From Streptomyces violaceusniger (GTDB lineage Bacteria > Actinomycetota > Actinomycetes > Streptomycetales > Streptomycetaceae), in assembly GCA_005405945.1 (NCBI GenBank), contig BJHW01000001.1:6076001-6140000 (forward strand): DNA of 64,000 nucleotides, written 5' to 3'. Each line of letters begins with the position of its first letter. Positions within the stretch are counted from its first letter, which is position 1. The notes under the pieces were generated by a model. That model saw nothing but the letters and a program-made list of their open reading frames with translations. It was not told the DNA's origin and ran no database searches. A program made the translations under genes and the position numbers. Below, one piece after another: positions 16,740 through 24,607 of the stretch.

Positions 16740-17495
16740 ATGCGCGTTCTTCGACACCTGCTTGTCGTCCTGGGGTCGCTGCTGCTGCTGTGTGCCGGCG
16801 GACCGGCCATGGCCAAGCCCGTCACGGACTTCACCGCGGGGCCGGCCCCCGTGGCCTCCCCGGAGCCGGCGGCGGCGCCCTCACCCGGCCCGCGGCCGGT
16901 GGGCGGCGGGGACGGCGAGGGCAAGGGTCACCCTCCCTGTCCCACCACGGACCGCATCGGGGGGACCAACACCGCACCGAATCCTCCGCTCGACCGCTAC
17001 TACAAGGGCGACTGGCGGCTCGGACCCGCTCAGCTCCCCCGCTACGGCGCGATCGGGCAGATGCTCGAAGGCTATGAACGACTCGACAACTTCCCCACCG
17101 CCTCCTCGTTCCTCAACTGTTATTGGAACGAGCAGACGAACGGCTGGTGGTACCCGTACCCCGACGGCTGGGTCCTGCTCAACGGGTCGCCCCTGCACAC
17201 CACGGTCCGGCTGAAGGTCGGTCAGAAAGTCGATCTGTTCGGAAGCGGTTTCGGCCACTTCCTCGCCCCGGCGGGCACGCCCTACGCGGAGCGCGCGCTG
17301 CCGCCCAGCAACCTCAACACCCTCGACCCGGCGTATCCGTACGGCTATCACCTCTATGAGGTCACCGAACCCTTCCTGGTCGAGGGCGGTCCCATCCGGC
17401 CCTGGTTCGGCCAACCCGGTTTCGGACTGCAGTATCTGACCGGTCCTTCGATCCCCCAACTCGTCGCGGCCGGTAATCTCCGCCCGCTCAACTGA
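16740..17495 (+). CDS. Secreted TNT-domain NAD glycohydrolase (toxin family)
   Basis: 251 residues with a Sec signal peptide (LLVVLGSLLLLCAGGPAMA, cleavage before KPV). The mature protein ends in a TNT domain (DUF4237), the fold of the tuberculosis necrotizing toxin, which hydrolyses NAD+. Family marks: GWVLLNGSPL, VGQKVDLFGSGFGHFLAPAGTPYAERALPP and PIRPWFGQPGFGLQY, with Gln231 at the position of the catalytic Gln. GAGGGGAT upstream is a good ribosome-binding site for the ATG at 16740. No delivery domain (CpnT channel, polymorphic-toxin repeats) is fused, so the protein is secreted free or wall-associated. Activity is inferred from the family. Confidence 0.82.
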   Translation: MRVLRHLLVVLGSLLLLCAGGPAMAKPVTDFTAGPAPVASPEPAAAPSPGPRPVGGGDGEGKGHPPCPTTDRIGGTNTAPNPPLDRYYKGDWRLGPAQLPRYGAIGQMLEGYERLDNFPTASSFLNCYWNEQTNGWWYPYPDGWVLLNGSPLHTTVRLKVGQKVDLFGSGFGHFLAPAGTPYAERALPPSNLNTLDPAYPYGYHLYEVTEPFLVEGGPIRPWFGQPGFGLQYLTGPSIPQLVAAGNLRPLN

Positions 17496-17512
17496 GGGCG
17501 GATCCTGGACCG

Positions 17513-17881
17513 GTGGACAGAACGGAACTCGTCCGGACCCTCCGCGACGAGCAGGTGCCGGACGCGCTGTACGACATCCCGGGCGTGCAGGACATCCCGG
17601 TGCAGCCGGACGCGTACTACTACCTGCGGCCCGCTCCGGACGGCGGCTGGGAGACCGGCCTCAGGGAGCGGTCCCTGGACCGGGACACCAGCCGGTTCGC
17701 CACCGAGGACGAGGCGTGCCGGGACCTGCTGGAGAAGCTGAGGGCCCGCCCGCGCCCGCCGGAGGGCGGCGGCGAGTCGATCGACGAGCTCCTCGCACAG
17801 GGCGAGGAGCTCAGGCGGTGGGCCCGCGAGGAGGTCGAACGGGCGCTGCGGGAGCGGCGGTCCGAGGACGACGAGCGGTGA
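17513..17881 (+). CDS. Probable TNT-associated partner (immunity candidate), 122 aa
   Basis: It starts with GTG at 17513, 17 bp after the TNT gene, preceded by GAGGGCGG. The protein has no signal peptide or membrane helix, so it should stay cytoplasmic. It has a compact N-terminal domain (LYDIPGVQDIPVQPDAYYYLRP ... GWETGL) and a charged C-terminal coil (SIDELLAQGEELRRWAREEVERAL). Toxin-immunity pairs have this order and spacing, and cytoplasmic NADase immunity factors are known for TNT toxins, but no sequence match to a known immunity family was recognised. The assignment is by context only. A strong terminator follows. Confidence 0.6.
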   Translation: MDRTELVRTLRDEQVPDALYDIPGVQDIPVQPDAYYYLRPAPDGGWETGLRERSLDRDTSRFATEDEACRDLLEKLRARPRPPEGGGESIDELLAQGEELRRWAREEVERALRERRSEDDER

Positions 17882-17916
17882 CGAGGACGAGCGATGACGA
17901 CATGAGCGCGCACAGC

Positions 17917-17964
17917 CCAGGGGGCCGGCCGCCCCGCTGGAGGATGGGACGGCCGGCCCCCTGG
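17917..17964 (+). terminator. Terminator after the TNT operon
   Basis: A perfect 15-bp inverted repeat, CCAGGGGGCCGGCCG with CGGCCGGCCCCCTGG, encloses an 18-nt loop. It closes the two-gene operon. Confidence 0.85.
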
Positions 17965-17982
17965 ACGCTGTGAGCGAAGCCC

Positions 17983-18053
17983 TTCCCTTCCCCGCCCCGC
18001 GGCTCCGCCGCGTGGCAGGGGCGGGGAGGGGACCAGCCCGCCGCAGGCGTCAC
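17983..18053. repeat. Short copy of the dispersed palindromic spacer element
   Basis: CTTCCCTTCCCCGCCCC, a GGCTCCGCC hairpin centre and GGGGCGGGGAGGGG form a stem-loop. The tail CAGCCCGCCGCAGGCGTCAC (18034-18053) recurs almost unchanged at 33358-33377 and 45105-45123. Confidence 0.7.
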
Positions 18054-18081
18054 GATCCGTGGGTACCTCGTGGAACGCGGC

Positions 18082-19908
18082 TCAGAACGCGGCCTCGTCC
18101 AGGTCCATCAGCCCCTTGTCGACCGACTCGGCCAGCGAACGCTGCACCGAGACGCCCGGCAGCACCTCGTGGGCGAAGAACTTCGCGACGGCGATCTTGC
18201 CCTCGTAGAACGAGCGGTCCTTGGCCGAGGCGGTGCTCAGCTTCTCGGCGGCCACGGCCGCGCCCTTGAGGAGCAGGTAGCCGATGATCACGTCACCGGA
18301 GGCCAGCAGCAGCCGGGTCGAGTTGAGACCGACCTTGTAGATCGAGCTGACGTCCTGCTCGGTGGCGGCCAGGTCGGTGAGCATCGCGCCGACGATCGCC
18401 TCCAGGTCCACCGCGGCCTGGGCCAGCTGGTCGCGGGCGGCCTCCAGGTCTTCGCCCCCGGCGGCCTCGGCCAGGAACTTCTTGATCTCCTCCGAGACGG
18501 CGGTCAGCGCCTGCCCCTGGTCCCGGACGATCTTGCGGAAGAAGTAGTCCTGGCCCTGGATGGCGGTGGTGCCCTCGTACAGGGTGTCGATCTTGGCGTC
18601 CCGGATGTACTGCTCCAGCGGGTACTCCTGGAGGTAGCCGGAGCCGCCGATGGTCTGCAGGGACTGCGCCAGCTGCTCGTACGCCTTCTCCGAGCCGTAG
18701 CCCTTGACGATGGGCAGCAGCAGGTCGTTGAGGCGGTTGACGGCCGAGGCGTCCTCGCCCGCGGCCTCCTTGATCAGGATCTCGTCCTGGACCGAGGCGG
18801 TGTAGAGCACCAGCGCGCGCAGACCCTCCGCGTACGCCTTCTGCGTCATCAGCGAGCGGCGCACATCCGGGTGGTGGGTGATGGTCACCCGCGGCGCGGT
18901 CTTGTCGGTGAAGGCCGCCAGATCCGGGCCCTGCACCCGCTCCTTGGCGTACTCCAGCGCGTTGAGGTAGCCGGTGGAGAGGGTGGCCATGGCCTTGGTG
19001 CCGACCATCATCCGGGCGAACTCGATGATCTTGAACATCTGGCGGATGCCGTCGTGCTTCTCGCCCAGCAGCCAGCCCTTGGCCGGGTGGTCGGCGCCGA
19101 AGGTCATCTCGCAGGTGTTGGAGACCCGCAGACCCATCTTGTGCTCGACGTTGGTGGCGTACACGCCGTTGCGCGTCCCCAGCTCGCCGGTCTCCCAGTC
19201 GAAGTCGTACTTGGGGACGATGAACAGCGACAGGCCCTTGGTGCCGGGCCCCGCGCCCTCGGGGCGGGCCAGCACGAAGTGGATGATGTTGTCCGAGAGG
19301 TCGTGCTCACCGGAGGTGATGAACCGCTTCACACCCTCGATGTGCCAGCTGCCGTCCTCCTGCTGGGTGGCCTTGGTGCGGCCCGCGCCGACGTCGGAGC
19401 CGGCGTCCGGCTCGGTCAGCACCATGGTGGAGCCCCACTGCTTGTCCACCATCAGCCGAGCGATCTTCAGCTGCTCCTCGGTGCCCTCGTCGTGGAGCAC
19501 CCCCGCGAAGGCCGGGCCCGAGGCGTACATCCAGATCGGGGCGTTCGAGCCCAGGATGGTCTCGGCCGAGCCCCACAGCAGCGAGCGGGGGCAGGAGGTG
19601 CCGCCGAGCGACTCCGGGACGCCCAGCCGCCACCACTCGGCCTCCATGTAGGCCCGGTAGCTCTTCTTGAACGACTCGGGGAGCGGCGCCGTGTGGGTCT
19701 TGGGGTCGTAGACGGGCGGGTTCCGGTCGGAGTCGGCGTAGCTTTCGGCCAGCTCGTGCTCGGAGAGCCGGGATATCTCGGCGAGCACGCTCTTGGCGGT
19801 GTCGACGTCCATCTCCGTGAACGGGCCGGTGCCGTACACCGTGTCGCGCCCGAGCACCTCGAAGAGGTTGAACTCGATGTCGCGGAGATTCGACTTGTAG
19901 TGCCCCAT
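18082..19908 (-). CDS. Acyl-CoA dehydrogenase (long-chain, FadE5/AidB-like size)
   Basis: 608 residues, of the enlarged acyl-CoA dehydrogenase class. An N-terminal helical domain is followed by the FAD/substrate core with VLTEPDAGSDVGAG and GVKRFITSGEHD, then the catalytic Glu in DTLYEGTTAIQGQD and an extra C-terminal helical domain. It catalyses the first FAD-dependent step of fatty acyl-CoA beta-oxidation, probably on long chains. ATG at 19908 (MGHYKSNLRD) has ACGGAG upstream; longer starts lack family similarity. A TACCC-GT-GGGTA palindrome lies 76 bp upstream. Pirin and SseB-like genes are divergent from it. Confidence 0.92.
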   Translation of the reverse strand: MGHYKSNLRDIEFNLFEVLGRDTVYGTGPFTEMDVDTAKSVLAEISRLSEHELAESYADSDRNPPVYDPKTHTAPLPESFKKSYRAYMEAEWWRLGVPESLGGTSCPRSLLWGSAETILGSNAPIWMYASGPAFAGVLHDEGTEEQLKIARLMVDKQWGSTMVLTEPDAGSDVGAGRTKATQQEDGSWHIEGVKRFITSGEHDLSDNIIHFVLARPEGAGPGTKGLSLFIVPKYDFDWETGELGTRNGVYATNVEHKMGLRVSNTCEMTFGADHPAKGWLLGEKHDGIRQMFKIIEFARMMVGTKAMATLSTGYLNALEYAKERVQGPDLAAFTDKTAPRVTITHHPDVRRSLMTQKAYAEGLRALVLYTASVQDEILIKEAAGEDASAVNRLNDLLLPIVKGYGSEKAYEQLAQSLQTIGGSGYLQEYPLEQYIRDAKIDTLYEGTTAIQGQDYFFRKIVRDQGQALTAVSEEIKKFLAEAAGGEDLEAARDQLAQAAVDLEAIVGAMLTDLAATEQDVSSIYKVGLNSTRLLLASGDVIIGYLLLKGAAVAAEKLSTASAKDRSFYEGKIAVAKFFAHEVLPGVSVQRSLAESVDKGLMDLDEAAF

Positions 19909-19983
19909 GGCGACGGCTCCGTAAGGATCGGGAGGCCAGGACCTCTGCGTTGACGCGTATCGGATCAGCTGTCGCCATGATGC

Positions 19984-19995
19984 TACCCGTGGGTA
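19984..19995. promoter_or_regulatory. Palindromic operator TACCCGTGGGTA in divergent promoter
   Basis: A 5+2+5 palindrome lies between the acyl-CoA dehydrogenase gene and the SseB-like gene, with a further half-site (GGGTAA) near 20016. TetR-type regulators of fatty-acid catabolism bind sites of this size. The binding protein is not in the window. Confidence 0.5.
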
Positions 19996-20045
19996 ATAAA
20001 GGGCAACCCTCAACCGGGTAACTGTGACTCAGTACGCTTCTGGGC

Positions 20046-20540
20046 ATGTACGGCTACGACCAGAACGCGAGCGCAGGGCAGGGCTACGCCGCCCCGCCAC
20101 CTCCGCCGCAACAGCAGCCGCATGCGTCACATCACGCGGCGGGTGCGGGGTACGGCCAGCAGCCGCTCTACCCGGAGCCCTCGCCGCCGTCGCTCGCCGA
20201 CGCGGTGCGGGCCTTCACCACCGGATCGATGTCGGCCGAGGACTTCCAGCAGATCTTCGCCGGCTCGAAGGTCTACTGCCCGCGCGGTGACAATCCCGGC
20301 TTCCTGGCGCTGCACAACACCCAGCAGCCGGTGATCCCCATGTTCACCTCGCTCAAGGAGCTGCGGAGGTACGCGGGCAAGGAGTCCAAGTACTTCGTGA
20401 TCACCGGCGCCGAGGTGATCGACCTGCTGCCCACCGGCTATGGCTTCGTCCTCGACATGGAGGGCGAGCACCGGATCGTCTTCGACGCGAAGGCGGTGGA
20501 GCAGATGGTCGACTTCGCCATGCGTCGTATGTACGGCTAG
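20046..20540 (+). CDS. SseB-like domain protein
   Basis: 164 residues. A Gln/Pro/His-rich flexible start (PPPPPQQQPHASHHA) precedes a compact SseB-family N-terminal-like domain (EDFQQIFAGSKVYCPRGDNPGF, VIPMFTSLKELRRYAG, VIDLLPTGYGFVLDMEGEHRIVF). Members are widespread in streptomycetes and lack a defined role; they are often near secretion or stress genes. It is cytoplasmic. It lies between the acyl-CoA dehydrogenase (divergent) and pirin (same strand). Its last codons and stop are duplicated immediately downstream. Confidence 0.75.
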   Translation: MYGYDQNASAGQGYAAPPPPPQQQPHASHHAAGAGYGQQPLYPEPSPPSLADAVRAFTTGSMSAEDFQQIFAGSKVYCPRGDNPGFLALHNTQQPVIPMFTSLKELRRYAGKESKYFVITGAEVIDLLPTGYGFVLDMEGEHRIVFDAKAVEQMVDFAMRRMYG

Positions 20541-20578
20541 ATCGGCATGCGTCTGTACGGCTAGATCGGCATACGTCC
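20531..20578 (+). repeat. 24-bp tandem duplication including the stop codon
   Basis: GTACGGCTAGATCGGCATGC at 20531 recurs at 20555 with one change, a 24-bp period. The TAG stop of the SseB-like gene is in the first copy and a second TAG is in the other. Confidence 0.9.
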
Positions 20579-20637
20579 GGATATCGCCGGTTGCCTCAAC
20601 GGGTGCTCGGGTGGAAATAAAGGCCCTCTTGCGAGTC

Positions 20638-20668
20638 GTTCACCGTTCAATTAAGTTGAATGGTGAAC
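20638..20668. promoter_or_regulatory. 31-bp near-perfect palindrome in the pirin promoter
   Basis: GTTCACCGTTCAA and TTGAATGGTGAAC face each other around TTAAG; 12 of 15 arm positions match. The inner TTCAATTAAGTTGAA is MarR-like in length and AT content. It ends 16 bp before the pirin ATG and overlaps its leader, so repression of pirin is likely. Which protein binds is unknown. Confidence 0.65.
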
Positions 20669-20684
20669 GACCGAGGAGGCCGTC

Positions 20685-21656
20685 ATGCCCGCAGTGACCG
20701 TAGAGAACCCGCTGACCCTGCCGCGCGTCGCGGCACCCGCCGAGGCACGACAGCGCCCCGTGCTCGCCGTCACGACCGCTCCCGGCGGTCTCGAGGGCGA
20801 GGGCTTCCCGGTGCGCCGGGCCTTCGCCGGTATCGACTACAAGCACCTCGACCCGTTCATCATGATGGACCAGATGGGCGAGGTGGAGTACGCGCCGGGC
20901 GAGCCCAAGGGCACCCCCTGGCATCCCCACCGCGGCTTCGAGACCGTCACCTACATCATCGACGGCGTCTTCGACCACCAGGACTCGCAGGGCGGTGGCG
21001 GCACGATCACCAACGGTGACACCCAGTGGATGACGGCGGGCTCCGGACTCCTCCACATAGAGGCCCCGCCGGAGTCCCTGGTCATCTCGGGCGGCCTCTT
21101 CCACGGCCTCCAGCTGTGGGTGAACCTGCCGAAGAAGGACAAGATGATGCCCCCGCGCTACCAGGACATCCGCGGTGGCCAGGTCCAGCTGCTGACCTCC
21201 CCGGACGGCGGCGCGCTGCTGCGCGTCATCGCAGGTGAGCTGGACGGTCACGCCGGTCCCGGGATCACGCACACCCCGATCACGATGGTGCACGCCACGC
21301 TCGCTCCGGGCGCGGAGATCACCCTGCCGTGGCGCGAGGACTTCAACGGCCTCGCGTATGTGCTCGCGGGCCGCGGTGCGGTCGGCGCCGAGCGGCGCCC
21401 GATCCACCTGGGCCAGACCGCCGTCTTCGGAGCCGGTTCCTCGCTGGCCGTGCGCGCGGACGAGAAGCAGGACTCCCACACGCCGGACCTGGAGGTCGTC
21501 CTCCTCGGCGGGCGGCCGATCCGAGAGCCGATGGCGCATTACGGGCCGTTCGTGATGAACACCCGCGCGGAGCTCCAGCAGGCCTTCGAGGACTTCCAGA
21601 ACGGCCGGCTCGGCACGATCCCCGCGGTGCACGGGATGTCCGAGGGCGGGATGTAA
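20685..21656 (+). CDS. Pirin family protein
   Basis: 323 residues, a bicupin. The N-terminal cupin carries the metal ligands in HPHRGFETVTY (two His, one Glu) and the later His in GLLHIEAPPE. The C-terminal cupin (LPWREDFNGLAYVLAGRG) has no complete ligand set. Pirins are iron- or copper-binding redox-responsive proteins or quercetinases. In Streptomyces a pirin has been reported to bind and modulate a long-chain acyl-CoA dehydrogenase, and here such a gene lies less than 1 kb away. GAGGAGG before the ATG is a strong ribosome-binding site, and the 31-bp palindrome upstream predicts tight regulation. Confidence 0.92.
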   Translation: MPAVTVENPLTLPRVAAPAEARQRPVLAVTTAPGGLEGEGFPVRRAFAGIDYKHLDPFIMMDQMGEVEYAPGEPKGTPWHPHRGFETVTYIIDGVFDHQDSQGGGGTITNGDTQWMTAGSGLLHIEAPPESLVISGGLFHGLQLWVNLPKKDKMMPPRYQDIRGGQVQLLTSPDGGALLRVIAGELDGHAGPGITHTPITMVHATLAPGAEITLPWREDFNGLAYVLAGRGAVGAERRPIHLGQTAVFGAGSSLAVRADEKQDSHTPDLEVVLLGGRPIREPMAHYGPFVMNTRAELQQAFEDFQNGRLGTIPAVHGMSEGGM

Positions 21657-21678
21657 GGCTCGCCGGGACGAAATGCGA

Positions 21679-21710
21679 ACGAGCCCCGTCCGGACATGGA
21701 CGGGGCTCGT
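21679..21710. terminator. Bidirectional terminator between pirin and the surface protein gene
   Basis: ACGAGCCCCGTCC and GGACGGGGCTCGT form a perfect 13-bp stem with a 6-nt loop between convergent genes. Confidence 0.9.
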
Positions 21711-21749
21711 CAGCGCTTACGGGCGGATCACCCGTCTTTCAGCGGTGTC

Positions 21750-24308
21750 TCAGAGTTGCCTGGCCCGACGCTTCCGGGTCACGAACGCGGCTGCCGCGCC
21801 CGCACCGGCCAGCAGGGCACTGAGGGAGGCGATCTTCAGCAGGCCGGATGTACCCGTGTTGGCCAGCGAACCGCCGCCTCCACCGGTCCCCGAGCCTCCA
21901 CCGGTCCCCGAGCCTCCACCAGTCCCGGAGCCTCCGCCTGTCCCGGAGCCTCCGCCACTCTGGGGGCCCGGATTGTTGGGCGGCTCGGACGACGACGGAG
22001 TCGGCGTCGGTTTGGGGTTCGGCGGTGTCTTCTTGGGGATGTACACGCCGGCGTCGATCGTGTGATCAACTTCTCCCGGCTTGTCCGGCGCCGTGACAGG
22101 TGCGTTTCCGTTACACAGCCGCCCGGTCCTCGGCGGGGTCACATTCGAGTCATGTGCCCGGTTGTCACCGGCCCGCGGGAGCGTGAACCGCAGCCTGGTG
22201 GCCGCCGGCTCGGTCGGCACCTCGCTGGTGTCCGCGGTGCACACATCGAACTGCACCGTGTACTTCGCACCCGGCTTGAGCTCGTACGCGGCGCCGACTC
22301 CACCGAAGTAGTACTCGCCCGCGGCATCGGTCTTGGTCGTGGCGACCTGCTTGCCGTCGGCGTCCAACAGGTTGATCGTCGCGTCCGGCAGCGGCACTTC
22401 GTTGCGACCCTCGGGATCCTGGATCCCATTGTGGTCGCCGTCGAACCACACCCGGTTGCCGATCTGGATCGGCGCGTTCGCCGCCTCGTAGGCGATGTCG
22501 CCGAGCCCACCGGCCTTACCGAACCCGCCTTGTTCCCGGCTGACGAACTGGAACCCGTTTTCGGTCGGGTTGTTGCCCGGGCCCTCGCCGGTGGTGATGT
22601 TGTGGTACCCGGTCCCCGAGGTCGCGACGTCGGCGACCGGGTCGAACTCCGTGCTGACGACCCACTGCTGCTGCGGGATATAGGCCACCGACCCCAGCGC
22701 GGTCTCCTGGTGCGCGTTGGCGAAGGTGTCGCCCGGGAAGTATTCGACGACATCGGCGGGCTGGCCGCCACTGTTGGCGGGGGTGGCGTGGTTGGGGCAG
22801 CTCCCGGTGCCTTCCCACTGGTATTCGCCGGTGGGAGTGGCGCAGACCATGGTGATGTCACCACCGGACATGCCGTTTTCCGCCGTGTCGTTCCCCGGGC
22901 GGGGGTCCAGCCCTCCCCAACTGAGCACGTCCATGAACCGGTCGCGGAAACCCAGGATCATCGAGCCGTCGCGGGCGAAGGCGAGGGAGGTCAGCTCCGG
23001 CTGCGGATCGATGAAGACGTTGCCCGCCTTCCGGTCCTCCCACGTGTCCAGGCTGGTGTTCCACGGGTTCCAGTGGGTGGCCTTGTCGCCGGAACCGAAG
23101 ACGCTGCCGCGCTTGTCCGTGAGCTGGTGGCTCAGGACCTCGGTGAACCGCTCACCGTCGTAGGTGTAGACGACGGCCTTCAGGTCTTCGCGCTTCTGTG
23201 TGCTCTCCGCGCTGCACACGCCACCGACGTAGAGCTTGTTGTCGTGGGCCTGAAGACCGAACGGCCGCCAGTCGCCGGGGCTCGCGCAACCCGGGTCCGG
23301 GATGCGCACCGTCGCCTTGGGCGCGGACGCGGTGGCCCCGGTCGCGTCGAAGCTGACCAGGCGCCGGGTCAGCAGGTTCACCGCGTAGAGCGTCGAGCCG
23401 TCCTCGGACAGGGCCAGGCCGCCGATGCTCTCCTTGCCCGGCGCGTTGGTGAACCCGGCGTCCTTGATCAGGTTGTTGGTGTCGTGCGGCGTCACCGTGG
23501 CGCCCGGCACCTTCGCGAACAGGGTCGGCGCGCTCCCGCCGTCGGTCGGCGTGGTGTAGATCGCGTCACCGCCGTCCGGCCCGTACGAGGTGTACCGCCG
23601 GGCGAACGCGCCCTGGAAGATCCGCTGCCGGTCCTTGTCGTAGGCCAGTGCGAACGTGGTGCCCACCTGGGCCTGTGTGTTGAGCACGGTCGGGCACGCC
23701 GTGTCGCCAGGACACGTACCGCGTTTGTCCGTCCCGAACGCCACCAGCGCCCGGGTGTCCTGCCCGCCGGCACCATTCTGGACCGGTACGAAATACCGCG
23801 TGTCCGGCAGCGCGTAGTCGGCCGGGTTCCAGACCCCGGTAATCACCGAGTCGTCCTTGCCATCCGACACGTTCACGAACGTCGTGAAGCTGTCGAAGTG
23901 GTTTTCCGCCGTCGAGGCCGGTGCCGCCTGAAGATACTTGTTGTACGGCGCCGGGATGGTGACGTCGACGCGGTACTGGCCGCCGGTCAGTTCGGTCGAC
24001 TTCGAGACCACCACCTTTCCGGTGGCATCCGTGGTGCCGGTGACCCGATGGCCGTCAGGGTCGGTTACCCGAACCTTCATGCCCCGCTGCGGCACATCCA
24101 TGGTCGTGTTGATCACGCCGGTGCCGAAGAAGTCCCGCAGCACCTGAACCGTCAGGGTGCCGTCGCCGGTCGAAGCGGTGGCCGTCCCGGCCGTCGCGCC
24201 CATGGCGCTGCCCAACAGTACGAAAGAGCAGAGGCCCACTCGTGCCAGTGGACCCGTACGCTTTCCGGCTGTCCGGCGTAACCCTTTACATACTCTTCGC
24301 ACAGCCAT
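21750..24308 (-). CDS. Large LANTG-anchored SdrD-like surface protein
   Basis: 852 residues. A Sec signal (residues ~20-45, VGLCSFVLLGSAMGATAGTATA) precedes a Cna-like beta domain (KVRVTDPDGHRVTGTTDATGK), then a ~400-residue region with propeller-like repeats (SIGGLALSEDGSTLYAVNLLT, LTSLAFARDGSMILGFRDR). An SdrD B-type domain follows (NRVWFDGDHNGIQDP ... TDAAGEYYFGG), then a Gly/Ser linker of GSGTGG repeats, LANTG, a hydrophobic helix and RKRR. LAxTG is the class-E sortase signal in Streptomyces, so the protein should be covalently wall-linked. GGGGAGAG precedes the ATG at 24308. Role in adhesion or hyphal surface is inferred. No sortase gene is nearby. Confidence 0.88.
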   Translation of the reverse strand: MAVRRVCKGLRRTAGKRTGPLARVGLCSFVLLGSAMGATAGTATASTGDGTLTVQVLRDFFGTGVINTTMDVPQRGMKVRVTDPDGHRVTGTTDATGKVVVSKSTELTGGQYRVDVTIPAPYNKYLQAAPASTAENHFDSFTTFVNVSDGKDDSVITGVWNPADYALPDTRYFVPVQNGAGGQDTRALVAFGTDKRGTCPGDTACPTVLNTQAQVGTTFALAYDKDRQRIFQGAFARRYTSYGPDGGDAIYTTPTDGGSAPTLFAKVPGATVTPHDTNNLIKDAGFTNAPGKESIGGLALSEDGSTLYAVNLLTRRLVSFDATGATASAPKATVRIPDPGCASPGDWRPFGLQAHDNKLYVGGVCSAESTQKREDLKAVVYTYDGERFTEVLSHQLTDKRGSVFGSGDKATHWNPWNTSLDTWEDRKAGNVFIDPQPELTSLAFARDGSMILGFRDRFMDVLSWGGLDPRPGNDTAENGMSGGDITMVCATPTGEYQWEGTGSCPNHATPANSGGQPADVVEYFPGDTFANAHQETALGSVAYIPQQQWVVSTEFDPVADVATSGTGYHNITTGEGPGNNPTENGFQFVSREQGGFGKAGGLGDIAYEAANAPIQIGNRVWFDGDHNGIQDPEGRNEVPLPDATINLLDADGKQVATTKTDAAGEYYFGGVGAAYELKPGAKYTVQFDVCTADTSEVPTEPAATRLRFTLPRAGDNRAHDSNVTPPRTGRLCNGNAPVTAPDKPGEVDHTIDAGVYIPKKTPPNPKPTPTPSSSEPPNNPGPQSGGGSGTGGGSGTGGGSGTGGGSGTGGGGGSLANTGTSGLLKIASLSALLAGAGAAAAFVTRKRRARQL

Positions 24309-24394
24309 CACTCTCCCCTCGTGATGTGAACCGAACACCCGCTTCCGGTCGCGCATCCGCTTCTCGGCCCCGGGTGACACATCGGTCATGAAAA

Positions 24395-24420
24395 GGGCCC
24401 ACCGCTGTTTCGGTGGGCCC
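24395..24420 (-). terminator. Minus-strand intrinsic terminator or attenuator upstream of the surface-protein gene
   Basis: GGGCCCACCG and CGGTGGGCCC form a perfect 10-bp stem around 6 nt. On the minus strand it is followed by TTTT, a true U tract, rare in this genome. It lies 87 bp upstream of the minus-strand start at 24308, so it ends an unannotated transcript or attenuates the surface-protein mRNA. In 24421-24607 the only short frame is a 33-codon one on the minus strand (MGRFRMTIQTLV start near 24558), weakly supported. Confidence 0.6.
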
Positions 24421-24607
24421 GGTCGTTCTTGGCCGTCCTGGCGGATGGAGCGAATTCAGGGACTCGGGAGTGCCTTTCCCAGGCCAGTCGCACTCGTCCT
24501 CGCCTTCCCACGCGGAAACAGCACAAGAGTCTGAATTGTCATCCTGAACCGTCCCATCAGCAGCGATACTGTAGCGGGTGGATGCCAAGATCGGGGGAGA
24601 GTAGGGA

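Noticed and set aside
18070..19953. 627-codon plus-strand frame
   Set aside because: Mirror of the acyl-CoA dehydrogenase; no family features.
21696..24281. 861-codon plus-strand frame
   Set aside because: Antisense to the LANTG surface protein, which has a signal peptide, domains and anchor.
24421..24607. RiPP precursor peptide gene on the minus strand
   Set aside because: The 33-codon frame lacks a ribosome-binding site and maturation genes; kept only as a transcript/attenuator observation.
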